From assembly GCF_044389085.1 (NCBI RefSeq), contig NZ_JBIRXP010000003.1, positions 620,001 to 684,000 on the forward strand: a stretch of 64,000 bases of DNA. The letters are read 5' to 3'. Source of the stretch: Isoptericola sp044389085 (GTDB lineage Bacteria > Actinomycetota > Actinomycetes > Actinomycetales > Cellulomonadaceae). Shown here piece after piece: positions 50,982 to 59,894 of the stretch. The notes beneath the pieces are model-generated. The model did no database searches. It had not been told where the DNA came from and saw nothing but the letters and a program-made list of their open reading frames with translations. A program made the position numbers and the translations under genes. Numbering within the stretch: position 1 is the first letter of the stretch; each line of letters opens with the position of its first letter.

Positions 50982-51532
50982 ACCTCCCCGACCGCGGCCC
51001 GGCCCAGGTGCGGATCGGCGTCGCCATCGCGGTGCCCGAGCCGTTCGGCTCCCGGCTCCAGGAGGCCCGCGCCTCGCTCGGCGACCCGCTGGCGCACGCC
51101 ATCCCGCCCCACATCACGGTGATCGGCCCCACGGTGGTCGACGAGTCCGTGCTGGACGCGGTGGTCGAGCACCTCGAGAAGGTCGCGTCCGAGACGGCGC
51201 CGTTCCGGGTGCACCTGCGCGGGGCCGGCACGTTCCGCCCGATCTCGCCCGTGGTGTTCGTGGCCCTCGCCGAGGGCATCGCGGAGTGCGAGCAGCTCGA
51301 GACAGCCGCCCGCTCGGGCGTGCTGGCCCAGGAGCTGCGGTTCAACTACCACCCGCACGTGACCGTCGCGCACGAGGTCCCCGAGGCCGACCTGGACCGC
51401 GCCTTCGTGGAGATGGCCGACTTCGACGGCGTGTTCGAGGTGGACCGGCTGTGGCAGTACGAGCACGGCGACGACGGCGTGTGGCGACCGCAACGCTCGT
51501 TCCGGCTCGCGGGGGAGCACCCCGCTCCCTAG
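50978..51532 (+). CDS. 2'-5' RNA ligase-family (2H phosphoesterase) protein
   Basis: This 184-residue protein has the two HxT motifs of 2H phosphoesterases, PPHITVIGP (His about 43) and YHPHVTVAHE (His about 128), which act together on cyclic phosphate or RNA ends. GTG 50978 overlaps the trpS stop. The gene's TAG stop doubles as the first half of the next gene's -10 box. The true substrate is unknown; a link with tRNA through the trpS neighbourhood is a guess. Confidence 0.9.
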   Translation: MNLPDRGPAQVRIGVAIAVPEPFGSRLQEARASLGDPLAHAIPPHITVIGPTVVDESVLDAVVEHLEKVASETAPFRVHLRGAGTFRPISPVVFVALAEGIAECEQLETAARSGVLAQELRFNYHPHVTVAHEVPEADLDRAFVEMADFDGVFEVDRLWQYEHGDDGVWRPQRSFRLAGEHPAP

Positions 51533-51535
51533 GGT
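51530..51535 (+). promoter_or_regulatory. Candidate -10 box of the YihY gene on a stop codon (leaderless)
   Basis: TAGGGT fits TANNNT; its TAG is the stop codon of the RNA ligase gene. It ends 7 bases before GTG 51543. Confidence 0.5.
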
Positions 51536-51542
51536 CGCGTCT

Positions 51543-52634
51543 GTGAACGACCGACTCGAACAGGCGAAGAGCCGGTCCCTCGTCGCGTACCAGTGGTTCA
51601 AGAGCCTGCGGCCGGTGCGGTCGTGGTACTGGTACGTCGACCGCCGCGGCGCCCTCCTGTGCGGCGGCATCGCCTACACGGCGATCTTCTCGCTGTTCGC
51701 GGCGCTCACCATCGGGTTCACGGTGTTCTCGCGGGTGCTGGCAGGCCGGCAGGAGCTGCAGGACGAGGTCTTCGAGCAGATCAACGACTGGCTCCCGGGC
51801 CTCATCAAGACGAGCGCCGACTCGAAGGGCGTCATCACGCCCAGCGATCTGGTGATCACCTCCGGCGTCTCGTGGACCAGCGTGATCGCCTCGGTCATCT
51901 TCCTCTGGACCGCGATCGGGTTCATGCGCGCCCTGCGCATCTCCGTGCGGTCGATGTTCGCCCAGCCGGTGGTGGGCGTCAGCCCTGTGCTGTCGAAGAT
52001 CTGGGAGCTGCTGGGCTTCGTCATCCTCGGGGCGATGATCGTGGCCTCCGCCGGCGCGAGCATCCTGTCGCAGACGTTCAGCCGACAGATGCAGGCGTGG
52101 TTCGGCAGCTCGTACCTGCTGGCCCAGCTCACGGCGCTCGGCACCGCCGTGGTGGGCGTGCTGCTCGACGCGCTGCTGGTCTACCTCATCATCCGCGTGG
52201 TCGCGCGGGTCCGTCCGCGCAAGCGGCGGGACTTCGTGCTCGGCTGCCTGGCGGCGGGCGTCGTCGCGGGCGTGCTGCGCTGGTTGGGCACGTCGGTCGT
52301 CGCCGCGGGCGCGGACCGCAACGCGCTGCTGGCGGCGTTCGCCGGCATCGTGACCGTGCTGGTGCTGGTGAACTTCGTCGCCCGGGTGCTGCTGCTCGTG
52401 TGCGCGTGGGTGTACGACCCGCCGCGGCTGGACGAGATCGCTCGCGCCGAGGCGGAGGTGGCCGCACGACGCGACGCGGCCGAGATCGAGCGCGTGGTGC
52501 GCCGCGGGCAGGGGTCCGGAAGACCGTGGAGCCCCGTCGTCCGTGGGGTACGACGGGGCTCCTGGGCGCTGCGGGAGTCGAGCGTGCGCAGCGTGGGACA
52601 GCGAGGCAGATCGGGGGTCAGAACGCGCGCGTGA
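51543..52634 (+). CDS. YihY/BrkB-family inner membrane protein
   Basis: This 363-residue protein has the YihY start WYWYVDRRGALLCGGIAYTA and six spans (for example LLGFVILGAMIVASAGASIL and AAFAGIVTVLVLVNFVARVL). A cytoplasmic C-terminus rich in Ala, Arg and Glu follows. The family was once called ribonuclease BN by mistake; its role is unknown. The last 35 residues are encoded through a strong hairpin and 17 bases into the convergent sdhB gene, so this end may be a late extension. Confidence 0.9.
   Translation: MNDRLEQAKSRSLVAYQWFKSLRPVRSWYWYVDRRGALLCGGIAYTAIFSLFAALTIGFTVFSRVLAGRQELQDEVFEQINDWLPGLIKTSADSKGVITPSDLVITSGVSWTSVIASVIFLWTAIGFMRALRISVRSMFAQPVVGVSPVLSKIWELLGFVILGAMIVASAGASILSQTFSRQMQAWFGSSYLLAQLTALGTAVVGVLLDALLVYLIIRVVARVRPRKRRDFVLGCLAAGVVAGVLRWLGTSVVAAGADRNALLAAFAGIVTVLVLVNFVARVLLLVCAWVYDPPRLDEIARAEAEVAARRDAAEIERVVRRGQGSGRPWSPVVRGVRRGSWALRESSVRSVGQRGRSGVRTRA
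52528..52562. terminator. Bidirectional hairpin between YihY and sdhB, inside the YihY frame
   Basis: A 13-base stem (GGAGCCCCGTCGT and its complement) with a 9-base loop lies 56 bases past the sdhB stop on the minus strand. It sits inside the C-terminal codons of the YihY gene. Confidence 0.75.
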
Positions 52635-53394
52635 TCATGGCGCGCTTGACCTCCTGGATCGCCTTGGTGACCTCGATGCCGCGCGGGCAGGCCTCGGTGC
52701 AGTTGAAGGTCGTGCGGCAGCGCCACACGCCCTCCTTGTCGTTGAGGATCTCCAGGCGCTGCGTGGCGCCCTCGTCGCGGCTGTCGAAGATGAACCGGTG
52801 CGCGTTGACGATCGCGGCCGGGCCGAAGTACTGGCCGTCGGTCCAGAACACGGGGCAGGACGACGTGCACGCGGCGCACAGGATGCACTTGGTGGTGTCG
52901 TCGAAGCGCTCGCGGTCCTCGGCGGACTGCAGGCGCTCGCGCGTCGGCTCGTTCCCCGAGGTGATGAGGAACGGCATGATCTCGCGGTAGGAGGCGAAGA
53001 ACGGCTCCATGTCGACCACGAGGTCCTTGACGACGGGCAGGCCCTTGATCGGCTCGACCGTGATCGGCTTGTCGGGGTTGACGTCCTTGAGGAGCGTCTT
53101 GCACGCGAGCCGGTTGCGGCCGTTGATCCGCATCGCGTCGGAGCCGCAGACCCCGTGGGCGCAGGAGCGCCGGAAGGTCAGGCTCCCGTCCTGCTCCCAC
53201 TTGATCTTGTGCAGCGCGTCGAGGACGCGGTCGGTGCCGTGCACCTGGACGGTGAAGTCGTCCCAGGTCGACTCCTCGCCGTGCTCCGACTCGGGGTTGT
53301 ACCGCCGGACGCGGAGCGTGACCTCGAAGCTGGGGATGGCGCCGGCCTTCGGCTCGGAGGCCGGGGCCGCAGGGTTCTCGAGTACAGCAGTCAT
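52618..53394 (-). CDS. sdhB: Succinate dehydrogenase iron-sulfur subunit
   Basis: SdhB passes electrons from the flavin subunit to the membrane part. The 258-residue protein has the 2Fe-2S segment RRSCAHGVCGSDAM, with a further Cys in NRLACKTLL. The 4Fe-4S/3Fe-4S segments are CILCAACTSSCPVFW and CRTTFNCTEACPRGIEVTKA. ATG 53394 shares one base with the sdhA stop. A bidirectional hairpin lies past its 3' end. Confidence 0.97.
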   Translation of the reverse strand: MTAVLENPAAPASEPKAGAIPSFEVTLRVRRYNPESEHGEESTWDDFTVQVHGTDRVLDALHKIKWEQDGSLTFRRSCAHGVCGSDAMRINGRNRLACKTLLKDVNPDKPITVEPIKGLPVVKDLVVDMEPFFASYREIMPFLITSGNEPTRERLQSAEDRERFDDTTKCILCAACTSSCPVFWTDGQYFGPAAIVNAHRFIFDSRDEGATQRLEILNDKEGVWRCRTTFNCTEACPRGIEVTKAIQEVKRAMITRAF

Positions 53395-55229
53395 CAGTAC
53401 TTCCGCTCCATGGGCTCGTACCGGGTCTGGATGACGGGCTTGGACCCCAGGACGACCTTGTAGTCCCCGAAGTCCTCGACGTGGTCGAAGTAGCCCGGGA
53501 CGTGGCCGTCGCCGGCGTCGGGGGCCGACGTCGGACGGCGGTACGCCATCGTGTGCAGCATGTAGTTCGCGTCGTCGCGGGCCGGGTAGTCCTCGCGGTA
53601 GTGCCCGCCGCGCGACTCCTTGCGGTTGAGGGCGGCGACGACGGTGACCTCGGCGATGTCCAGCAGGAAGCCGAGCTCGATCGCCTCGAGCAGGTCCGTG
53701 TTGAACAGCTTGCCCTTGTCCTGCACGGACACGTTCCGGTACCGCTTCTGCAGCTCCCGGATCTCGGCGAGCGCCTCGTTGAGGGAGTCCCCGGTGCGGA
53801 ACACCTGGGCGTTCGCGTCCATCGTCTCCTGGAGGGCCTTGCGGACGTCCGCCACGCGCTCGCCGTCGGGGCGGTCGCGCATCTCCGCGAGCTGTGCCTC
53901 GACGCGGGCCGTCGGGTTCTCCGGCAGCTCCTTGTGCTGGGCGACCGTCTTCGCGTACGCGGCGGCGGAGCGGCCGGCGCGCTTGCCGAAGACGTTGATG
54001 TCGAGCAGCGAGTTGGTGCCGAGGCGGTTGGAGCCGTGCACGGACACGCACGCGACCTCGCCGGCCGCGTAGAGGCCCTTGACGACGTTGTGGCTGTCGC
54101 GCAGCACCTCGCCCTGGATGTTCGTCGGGACGCCGCCCATCGCGTAGTGCGCGGTGGGGTAGACGGGCACGGGCTCGGTGTACGGCTCGATGCCGAGGTA
54201 GGTGCGGGCGAACTCGGTGATGTCCGGGAGCTTCGCGTCGATGTGCGCGGGCTCCAGGTGCGTCAGGTCGAGCAGCACGTAGTCCTTGTTCGGGCCGGCG
54301 CCGCGGCCCTCGCGCACCTCGTTGGCCATCGAGCGGGCGACGATGTCGCGCGGCGCGAGGTCCTTGATGGTGGGGGCGTAGCGCTCCATGAAGCGCTCAC
54401 CGTCGGAGTTGCGCAGGATGCCGCCCTCGCCGCGGGCCGCCTCCGACAGGAGGATGCCGAGGCCGGCGAGGCCTGTCGGGTGGAACTGGAAGAACTCCAT
54501 GTCCTCCAGGGGCAGGCCGCGCCGGTAGGCCAGGGCCATCCCGTCGCCCGTGAGGGTGTGCGCGTTGGACGTCGTCTTGAAGATCTTGCCCGCGCCGCCG
54601 GTCGCGAAGATGACCGCCTTCGCCTGGAACACGTGGATCTCACCGCTGGCCAGGTCGTAGGCCACGACGCCGGTCGCGTTGACCTCGGCGCCGTCCTCGA
54701 TCTGCTCGGTGGTGAGGTCGTGGTCCGTGAGCAGGTCCAGGACGTAGAACTCGTTGTAGAACTCGACGTTCTGCTTCACGCAGTTCTGGTACAGCGTCTG
54801 CAGGATCATGTGGCCGGTGCGGTCCGCGGCGTAGCAGGCGCGGCGGACGGCGGCCTGGCCGTGCTCGCGGGTGTGGCCGCCGAACCGGCGCTGGTCGATC
54901 CGGCCCTCGGGCGTGCGGTTGAACGGCAGCCCCATCTTCTCGAGGTCGAGGACCGAGTCGATGGCCTCCTTCGCAAGGATCTCCGCCGCGTCCTGGTCGA
55001 CCAGGTAGTCACCGCCCTTGACGGTGTCGAACGTGTGCCACTCCCAGTTGTCCTCCTCGACGTTCGCGAGGGCCGCCGCCATGCCGCCCTGGGCGGCACC
55101 GGTGTGGGAGCGGGTGGGGTAGAGCTTGGAGATCACGGCGGTGCGGGCCTCGCCGGAGGCCTCGAGCGCCGCGCGCATGCCGGCGCCGCCTGCGCCGACG
55201 ATGACGACGTCGTACTGATGTGTCTGCAT
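53394..55229 (-). CDS. sdhA: Succinate dehydrogenase flavoprotein subunit
   Basis: SdhA oxidises succinate to fumarate with covalent FAD. The 611-residue protein has the Rossmann loop VIVGAGGAGMRAALEASG, the FAD-linked His42 in TRSHTGAAQGG, active-site segments HPTGLAGLGILLSEAARGEG and GSNRLGTNSLLDINVFGKRA, and the C-terminal KESRGGHYREDYPARDD. Length is normal. An AAGGA lies before ATG 55229, adjoining the TAA stop of sdhD. Confidence 0.98.
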   Translation of the reverse strand: MQTHQYDVVIVGAGGAGMRAALEASGEARTAVISKLYPTRSHTGAAQGGMAAALANVEEDNWEWHTFDTVKGGDYLVDQDAAEILAKEAIDSVLDLEKMGLPFNRTPEGRIDQRRFGGHTREHGQAAVRRACYAADRTGHMILQTLYQNCVKQNVEFYNEFYVLDLLTDHDLTTEQIEDGAEVNATGVVAYDLASGEIHVFQAKAVIFATGGAGKIFKTTSNAHTLTGDGMALAYRRGLPLEDMEFFQFHPTGLAGLGILLSEAARGEGGILRNSDGERFMERYAPTIKDLAPRDIVARSMANEVREGRGAGPNKDYVLLDLTHLEPAHIDAKLPDITEFARTYLGIEPYTEPVPVYPTAHYAMGGVPTNIQGEVLRDSHNVVKGLYAAGEVACVSVHGSNRLGTNSLLDINVFGKRAGRSAAAYAKTVAQHKELPENPTARVEAQLAEMRDRPDGERVADVRKALQETMDANAQVFRTGDSLNEALAEIRELQKRYRNVSVQDKGKLFNTDLLEAIELGFLLDIAEVTVVAALNRKESRGGHYREDYPARDDANYMLHTMAYRRPTSAPDAGDGHVPGYFDHVEDFGDYKVVLGSKPVIQTRYEPMERKY

Positions 55230-55245
55230 CGGGGGGTGCCTGTCC

Positions 55246-55722
55246 TTAGTTCGGGAAGCAGATCGACGGCAGGAGCTCGGCCGGGCTTCCCGGCGGGCAC
55301 GGGTTGAACGTGAAGATCACGAGGGTGCCGAGCACGACGACGATCACGGTCGCCAGGTAGAGCAGCACCTTGAGCACGCCGCGCGTGGAGTCCTTCTGCG
55401 CGTAGTCGTTGATGATGGTGCGCACGCCGTTGGAGCCGTGGAACATCGCGAGCCACAGCATCAGCAGGTCCCAGACCTGCCAGAAGGGGCTGGTCCACTT
55501 GCCGCCGACGAAGGCGAAGTCGATCGCGTGCACGCCGTCGCCCACCATGAGGTTGACGAAGAGGTGGCCGAAGATCAGCACCAGCAGCACGACGCCGGAC
55601 GCGCGCATGAAGACCCAGCTGTACAGCTCGTAGTTGCCGCGGGTCGTCTTGCGGCGGGCGTAGGGGGAGCGGGGTGCCGCGATGGCGGACGGGGTCGGGG
55701 ACCCGGACTGGACCTGAGCCAT
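55246..55722 (-). CDS. sdhD: Succinate dehydrogenase membrane subunit D
   Basis: This 158-residue membrane protein has three spans and begins with a soluble stretch, then RKTTRGNYELYSWVFMRASG. The heme/quinone region includes VVLLVLIFGHLFVNLMV and LAMFHGSNGVRTIINDYAQ with the conserved His. It pairs with SdhC to anchor SdhAB and reduce quinone. ATG 55722 shares one base with the sdhC stop. The stop codon is TAA. Confidence 0.92.
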   Translation of the reverse strand: MAQVQSGSPTPSAIAAPRSPYARRKTTRGNYELYSWVFMRASGVVLLVLIFGHLFVNLMVGDGVHAIDFAFVGGKWTSPFWQVWDLLMLWLAMFHGSNGVRTIINDYAQKDSTRGVLKVLLYLATVIVVVLGTLVIFTFNPCPPGSPAELLPSICFPN

Positions 55723-56105
55723 CAGTGCCCACCTCCGAAGACGTTCATCAGGTGCCGCGGCAGGAACCCGGCCATGGTCACGACGAACAGGCCGACGACG
55801 ACCCAGAGCATGGTCCGCTGGTACTTCGGGCCCTTGGCCCAGAAGTCGACGAGGATCACGCGGATGCCGTTGAACGCGTGGAAGACGATCGCGGCGACGA
55901 GACCGGCCTCCCCGAGTCCCATGATCGGCGTCTGGTACGTCCCGATGACGGCGTTGTAGGCCTCGGGCGACACCCGGACAAGTGCTGTGTCCAGGACGTG
56001 CACGAGGAGGAAGAAGAAGATGAGCACGCCGGTCACGCGATGCGCGACCCAGGACCACATGCCTTCACGGCCGCGGTAGAGCGTGCCAGCAGGTGCTGTA
56101 GGCAC
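55722..56105 (-). CDS. sdhC: Succinate dehydrogenase cytochrome b subunit
   Basis: This 127-residue membrane protein has three spans and the SdhC pattern AHRVTGVLIFFFLLVHVLDT, with a second conserved His in VFHAFNGIRVILVDF; these His residues are candidate heme ligands. GTG 56105 has a GGAGG 8 bases before it. It heads sdhCDAB, whose genes overlap by one base or lie within 16 bases of each other. The promoter region is shared with divergent manC. Confidence 0.94.
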   Translation of the reverse strand: MPTAPAGTLYRGREGMWSWVAHRVTGVLIFFFLLVHVLDTALVRVSPEAYNAVIGTYQTPIMGLGEAGLVAAIVFHAFNGIRVILVDFWAKGPKYQRTMLWVVVGLFVVTMAGFLPRHLMNVFGGGH

Positions 56106-56149
56106 GGGGGGAGCCTCCGTTGGCGGATTCTGTGTGGATTCCGTTCACG

Positions 56150-56163
56150 GTCACTGTAGTGAC
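56150..56163 (-). promoter_or_regulatory. Palindrome over the sdhC -10 box
   Basis: GTCACT and AGTGAC form perfect 6-base arms with a 2-base centre. On the minus strand the repeat contains TACAGT (56158-56153), a fit to TANNNT, 48 bases before the sdhC start. A repressor bound here would block transcription directly. Confidence 0.5.
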
Positions 56164-56272
56164 ATCCGGTCGTCTCGCGGCACACGAGGTCCGGCAAACC
56201 GGGACGGCTCGGGGTGTTTCGTGACCTATTCCACAGGGTTGACGTCGCCGACGGCCCGGCCGTCAGCACGCT

Positions 56273-56278
56273 TATGCT
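56273..56278 (+). promoter_or_regulatory. Candidate -10 box of manC (leaderless)
   Basis: TATGCT fits TANNNT and ends 6 bases before ATG 56285. Confidence 0.55.
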
Positions 56279-56284
56279 GCGGGG

Positions 56285-57418
56285 ATGAGCACTGCGGCGT
56301 CCCCCTCCCGTCCATCGGTCCCCGGGTTCTTCGCCGTGGTTCCCGCCGGGGGTGCCGGGACCCGTCTCTGGCCGCTGTCCCGCGCGGGCGCGCCGAAGTT
56401 CCTGCACGACCTCACGGGCGCGGGCCGCACCCTGCTGCAGGGCACCGTCGACCGGCTGCGGCCGCTGGCGGGCGGCGGGGTCGTCCTCGTCACCGGCGAG
56501 CCGCACGTCGCGGCCGCCCGCGCGCAGCTGCCCGAGCTGGCCGACGACGCGGTGCTCGCGGAGCCGTCCCCGCGGGACTCGATGGCCGCGATCGGGCTGG
56601 CCGCCGCGGTGCTCGAGCGGCGGCACGGTGACGTCGTGGTGGGCTCGTTCGCCGCGGACCAGGTGGTGTCCGGCGCGGCGTCCTTCGACGCCGCGGTCCG
56701 GGAGGCGGTCGAGGCCGCGCGCGCCGGCTACGTGGCGACGATCGGCATCGCCGCCTCGCGCCCGTCCGTGGCGTTCGGCTACGTGCGCAGCGGCGACCCG
56801 CTGGGCGTCGAGGGCGCACCGAGCGCCCTGCACGCGCGCGGGTTCACGGAGAAGCCTGACGCCGCGACCGCGCGCGAGTACGTCGCGTCGGGGGAGTACC
56901 GCTGGAACGCCGGCATCTTCGTCGCCCGCTCGTCGGTCCTGCTGGGGCACCTGGCCACGCACCGCCCCGCCCTGCACGACGGGCTGCGGGAGATCGCCGC
57001 CGCCTGGGACACGCCGGACCGGGCGGACGTCGTCGCCCGGGTGTGGCCCGGCCTCGAGAAGGTCGCGATCGACCACGCCGTCGCGGAGCCCGTCGCGGCG
57101 GAGGGCGGCGTCGCCGTCGTGCCCGGCACGTTCGGGTGGGACGACGTCGGCGACTTCAACTCCCTCGCCGCGCTCCTGCCCTCGGACGACGACGGGGGGT
57201 CCAAGGTGCTGGGCGACGCGGCCGACGTCGTGCGGGTGCAGTCGGCCGGGTCGGTCGTCGTGCCCGGCGGCGACCGGGTGGTGGCGCTGCTCGGGATCGA
57301 CGACGTCGTGGTGGTGGACACGCCCGACGCCCTGCTGGTCACGACCCGCGCCCGCGCGCAGCAGGTCAAGGACATGGTCGACGCGATGCGCGCCCACGGC
57401 CGGGAGGACGTCCTGTGA
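56285..57418 (+). CDS. manC: Mannose-1-phosphate guanylyltransferase
   Basis: ManC makes GDP-mannose for polysaccharides and glycolipids. The 377-residue protein has the nucleotidyltransferase loop VVPAGGAGTRLWPLSRAGAP (about residues 18-37), the FTEKPDAATAREYVASGEYR segment and WNAGIFVARS, plus VPGTFGWDDVGDFNSLAAL. The C-terminal part is short, so the isomerase domain of long ManC forms is absent. Its stop overlaps the next start by 4 bases (GTGA). Confidence 0.93.
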   Translation: MSTAASPSRPSVPGFFAVVPAGGAGTRLWPLSRAGAPKFLHDLTGAGRTLLQGTVDRLRPLAGGGVVLVTGEPHVAAARAQLPELADDAVLAEPSPRDSMAAIGLAAAVLERRHGDVVVGSFAADQVVSGAASFDAAVREAVEAARAGYVATIGIAASRPSVAFGYVRSGDPLGVEGAPSALHARGFTEKPDAATAREYVASGEYRWNAGIFVARSSVLLGHLATHRPALHDGLREIAAAWDTPDRADVVARVWPGLEKVAIDHAVAEPVAAEGGVAVVPGTFGWDDVGDFNSLAALLPSDDDGGSKVLGDAADVVRVQSAGSVVVPGGDRVVALLGIDDVVVVDTPDALLVTTRARAQQVKDMVDAMRAHGREDVL

Positions 57419-58608
57419 GCCCGCGCGAGACGGCCGGCGCGCGGCTCGACGAGGTCGTCGCGGGCCTGGAGGCCGAGCTCGTCGCGATCCGCCGCGACGT
57501 GCACGCCCACCCCGAGCTCGGCCGGCAGGAGGTCCGCACCACCGCGCTCGTGGCGGACCGGCTGCGCGCCGCCGGGCTGGAGCCGAGGCTGCTCGAGGGC
57601 ACGGGCCTGGTCTGCGACGTCGGCCCCGACCGGTCGCCCGACGGGCTCGGCCGGGTGGCGCTGCGCGCGGACATCGACGCGCTGCCCGTCGACGACTCGT
57701 GCGGGCTGCCGTTCCGCTCCGTGGTGCCGGGGGTGGCGCACGCCTGCGGGCACGACGTGCACACCACCGTGGTGCTCGGCGCCGGCCTGGCCCTCGCGGC
57801 GCTGCACGACGAGGGCCTGCTCGAGCGCGGCGTCCGGCTGGTGTTCCAGCCGGCCGAGGAGATCATGCCCGGCGGCGCGCACGACGTCGTCGCCCAGGGC
57901 GCGCTCGACGGCGTCGACCGCATCGCGGCCGTGCACTGCGAGCCCAAGCTGGACGTCGGGCAGGTCGGCACCCGCATCGGGCCGATCACCTCGGCCTCCG
58001 ACAGCGTCACGGTGACCCTGTCGTCCTCCGGCGGGCACACCTCCCGCCCGCACCTCACGGGCGACGTGGTGTACGCCCTGGGCCAGGTCATCACGCAGGT
58101 GCCGGCCGTGCTGGGCCGCCGGCTGGACCCGCGCTCGGGCGTGAACCTCACGTGGGGCGCCGTGCACGCGGGCAACGTGCACAACGCCATCCCGGCCACG
58201 GGCACGGTCGCCGGCACGCTGCGCTGCCTCGACGTGCGCGCGTGGGAGCGGGCGGGGCAGGTGCTGCACGACGCGGTGGAGCAGGTCGTGGCGCCTTACG
58301 AGGTCGACGTGACCGTCCGGCACGCGCGCGGCGTCCCGCCGGTGGACAACGACGCGGCCGTGACGGGCGCGCTCGAGGCGGCGGGGACGGCCGTGCTCGG
58401 CCCTGAGGGCGTCGTGCTCACCGAGCAGTCGCTCGGCGGCGAGGACTTCGCCTGGTACCTCACCAAGGTGCCGGGGGCGATGGCCCGGCTCGGCACGGGG
58501 ACCCCGGGTCAGCGGCGCTACGACATCCACCAGGGCGACCTCGTCGTGGACGAGCGTGCGATCGCCGTCGGGGCCCGACTGCTGGGACGTTTCGCGCTGC
58601 AGCCCTGA
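57415..58608 (+). CDS. M20-family amidohydrolase
   Basis: This 397-residue metallohydrolase would cleave an amide bond, for instance of an N-acyl amino acid. Metal ligand segments are AHACGHDVHTTVVLGAG and FQPAEEIMPGGAHDVV, and AVHCEPKLDVGQVG follows. The start region LVAIRRDVHAHPELGRQE is typical of the hippurate hydrolase/IAA-amino acid hydrolase group. It is coupled to manC, which has no obvious functional tie. The substrate is unknown. Confidence 0.9.
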   Translation: MSPRETAGARLDEVVAGLEAELVAIRRDVHAHPELGRQEVRTTALVADRLRAAGLEPRLLEGTGLVCDVGPDRSPDGLGRVALRADIDALPVDDSCGLPFRSVVPGVAHACGHDVHTTVVLGAGLALAALHDEGLLERGVRLVFQPAEEIMPGGAHDVVAQGALDGVDRIAAVHCEPKLDVGQVGTRIGPITSASDSVTVTLSSSGGHTSRPHLTGDVVYALGQVITQVPAVLGRRLDPRSGVNLTWGAVHAGNVHNAIPATGTVAGTLRCLDVRAWERAGQVLHDAVEQVVAPYEVDVTVRHARGVPPVDNDAAVTGALEAAGTAVLGPEGVVLTEQSLGGEDFAWYLTKVPGAMARLGTGTPGQRRYDIHQGDLVVDERAIAVGARLLGRFALQP

Positions 58609-58610
58609 GA

Positions 58611-58629
58611 CGCCGGAAAGTGTCCGGCG
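58611..58629 (+). terminator. Hairpin after the M20 amidohydrolase
   Basis: CGCCGGA and TCCGGCG form a 7-base stem with a 5-base loop, two bases after the stop codon. Confidence 0.5.
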
Positions 58630-58706
58630 CGTTCCCGGTCGATACCGCTTCGGTAACGACTCCTGCGGGTTCATCGCTTGCGGTTCTCGGTCCTCCCGGT
58701 GGTGAC

Positions 58707-58712
58707 TAGGCT
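58707..58712 (+). promoter_or_regulatory. Candidate -10 box of the BMP importer operon
   Basis: TAGGCT fits TANNNT, 57 bases before the GTG start. TTCTCG at 58684-58689, 17 bases upstream, is a weak -35 candidate. Confidence 0.45.
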
Positions 58713-58769
58713 CACCACGGTGACGGGCCGGACGATCCTGGCCCGACGAACGATCGACAGGAGCGACAG

Positions 58770-59867
58770 GTGAAGAGAGCGATTCAGCTCACCGCCCTCG
58801 CCGGCGTCGCCGCGCTCGCGCTGGCGGCCTGTGCGGAGGCCCCGGAGGAGTCCGGCAGCGGCGGTAACGGCTCGGCTGCGGCCAGCGACTTCAAGCCGTG
58901 CATCGTCTCGGACCAGGGCGGGTTCGACGACAAGAGCTTCAACCAGCTCAGCTTCGAGGGGGCCGAGAAGGCCGCCGACGAGCTCGGGACGAAGCTCGTC
59001 TCCGTGCAGTCGCAGTCGGAGAGCGACTTCAAGCCGAACCTCGAGTCCCTCGTCGGGCAGAACTGCAACGCGATCGTCTCGGTGGGCTTCGCGCTCTCCG
59101 CCGCGACGATCGAGTCGGCGACCGCCAACCCGGAGACCGACTACATCATCGTCGACGACGCCGCGGACGCGGACTTCGACGGCGAGGCCGACGCCCCGAA
59201 CATCAAGCCGCTGCTGTACGACACGGCCCAGGCGGCGTTCCTCGCCGGCTACCTGTCCGCCGGCTACTCGGAGGCGGGCAAGGTCGGCACGTTCGGCGGC
59301 CAGCCCTTCCCGACCGTCACGATCTTCATGGACGGCTTCAAGCAGGGCGTCGAGTACTACAACGAAACCAAGGGCACCAAGGTCGAGGTCGTGGGCTTCT
59401 CCGGCGGCGAGGACGGCTCGTTCACCGGCGGGTTCGAGGCCAACGAGACGGCCAAGACCACCGCGCAGAACATCATCGACCAGGGCGTCGACGTGCTCCT
59501 GCCGGTCGGCGGCCCGATCTACCAGTCGGCGATCGCGGCGATCCAGGACTCCGGTCGGGACATCGCGCTGGTCGGCGTCGACGCGGACTTCTTCGAGACC
59601 GACCCGTCCACGCAGGACTACGTGCTCACGTCGATCCTCAAGAAGATGGACGTGTCCACCTACGACGCGGTGGTGGCGGCCGGCAACGGCGAGTTCGACG
59701 CGACCCCGTACGTGGGCACCCTCGAGAACGACGGCGTGGGGCTCGCCCCGCTGCACAACTTCGAGGACAAGGTCGACCCCGCCCTCATGGACGAGGTCAA
59801 CGCCCTCAAGGAGCAGATCATCTCCGGCGACGTGAAGGTCGAGTCGTACCTCTCCGGTCAGGAGTGA
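58770..59867 (+). CDS. BMP-family (nucleoside-type) binding lipoprotein
   Basis: This 365-residue lipoprotein captures a purine nucleoside or similar solute outside the cell. The signal MKRAIQLTALAGVAALALAA ends in the lipobox with Cys21. Family features are SDQGGFDDKSFNQLSFEGAE, the VGFALSAATIESA segment and GKVGTFGGQPFPTVTIFMDG. GTG 58770 follows AGGAGCGACAGG. A strong hairpin separates it from the ATPase and permease genes, the same layout as the peptide importer. C-ending codons dominate, which suggests high expression. Confidence 0.94.
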   Translation: MKRAIQLTALAGVAALALAACAEAPEESGSGGNGSAAASDFKPCIVSDQGGFDDKSFNQLSFEGAEKAADELGTKLVSVQSQSESDFKPNLESLVGQNCNAIVSVGFALSAATIESATANPETDYIIVDDAADADFDGEADAPNIKPLLYDTAQAAFLAGYLSAGYSEAGKVGTFGGQPFPTVTIFMDGFKQGVEYYNETKGTKVEVVGFSGGEDGSFTGGFEANETAKTTAQNIIDQGVDVLLPVGGPIYQSAIAAIQDSGRDIALVGVDADFFETDPSTQDYVLTSILKKMDVSTYDAVVAAGNGEFDATPYVGTLENDGVGLAPLHNFEDKVDPALMDEVNALKEQIISGDVKVESYLSGQE

Positions 59868-59894
59868 CCGGAGCTCCGACACACCGGTGACGCA

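Noticed and set aside
56239..56278. TTGACG at 56239 as the -35 box of manC
   Set aside because: The distance to TATGCT is 28 bases, too long for a housekeeping promoter.
58630..58705. A possible tRNA in the gap before the BMP gene
   Set aside because: A GGTTCATC segment resembles a T-loop, but no acceptor stem or anticodon arm could be paired.
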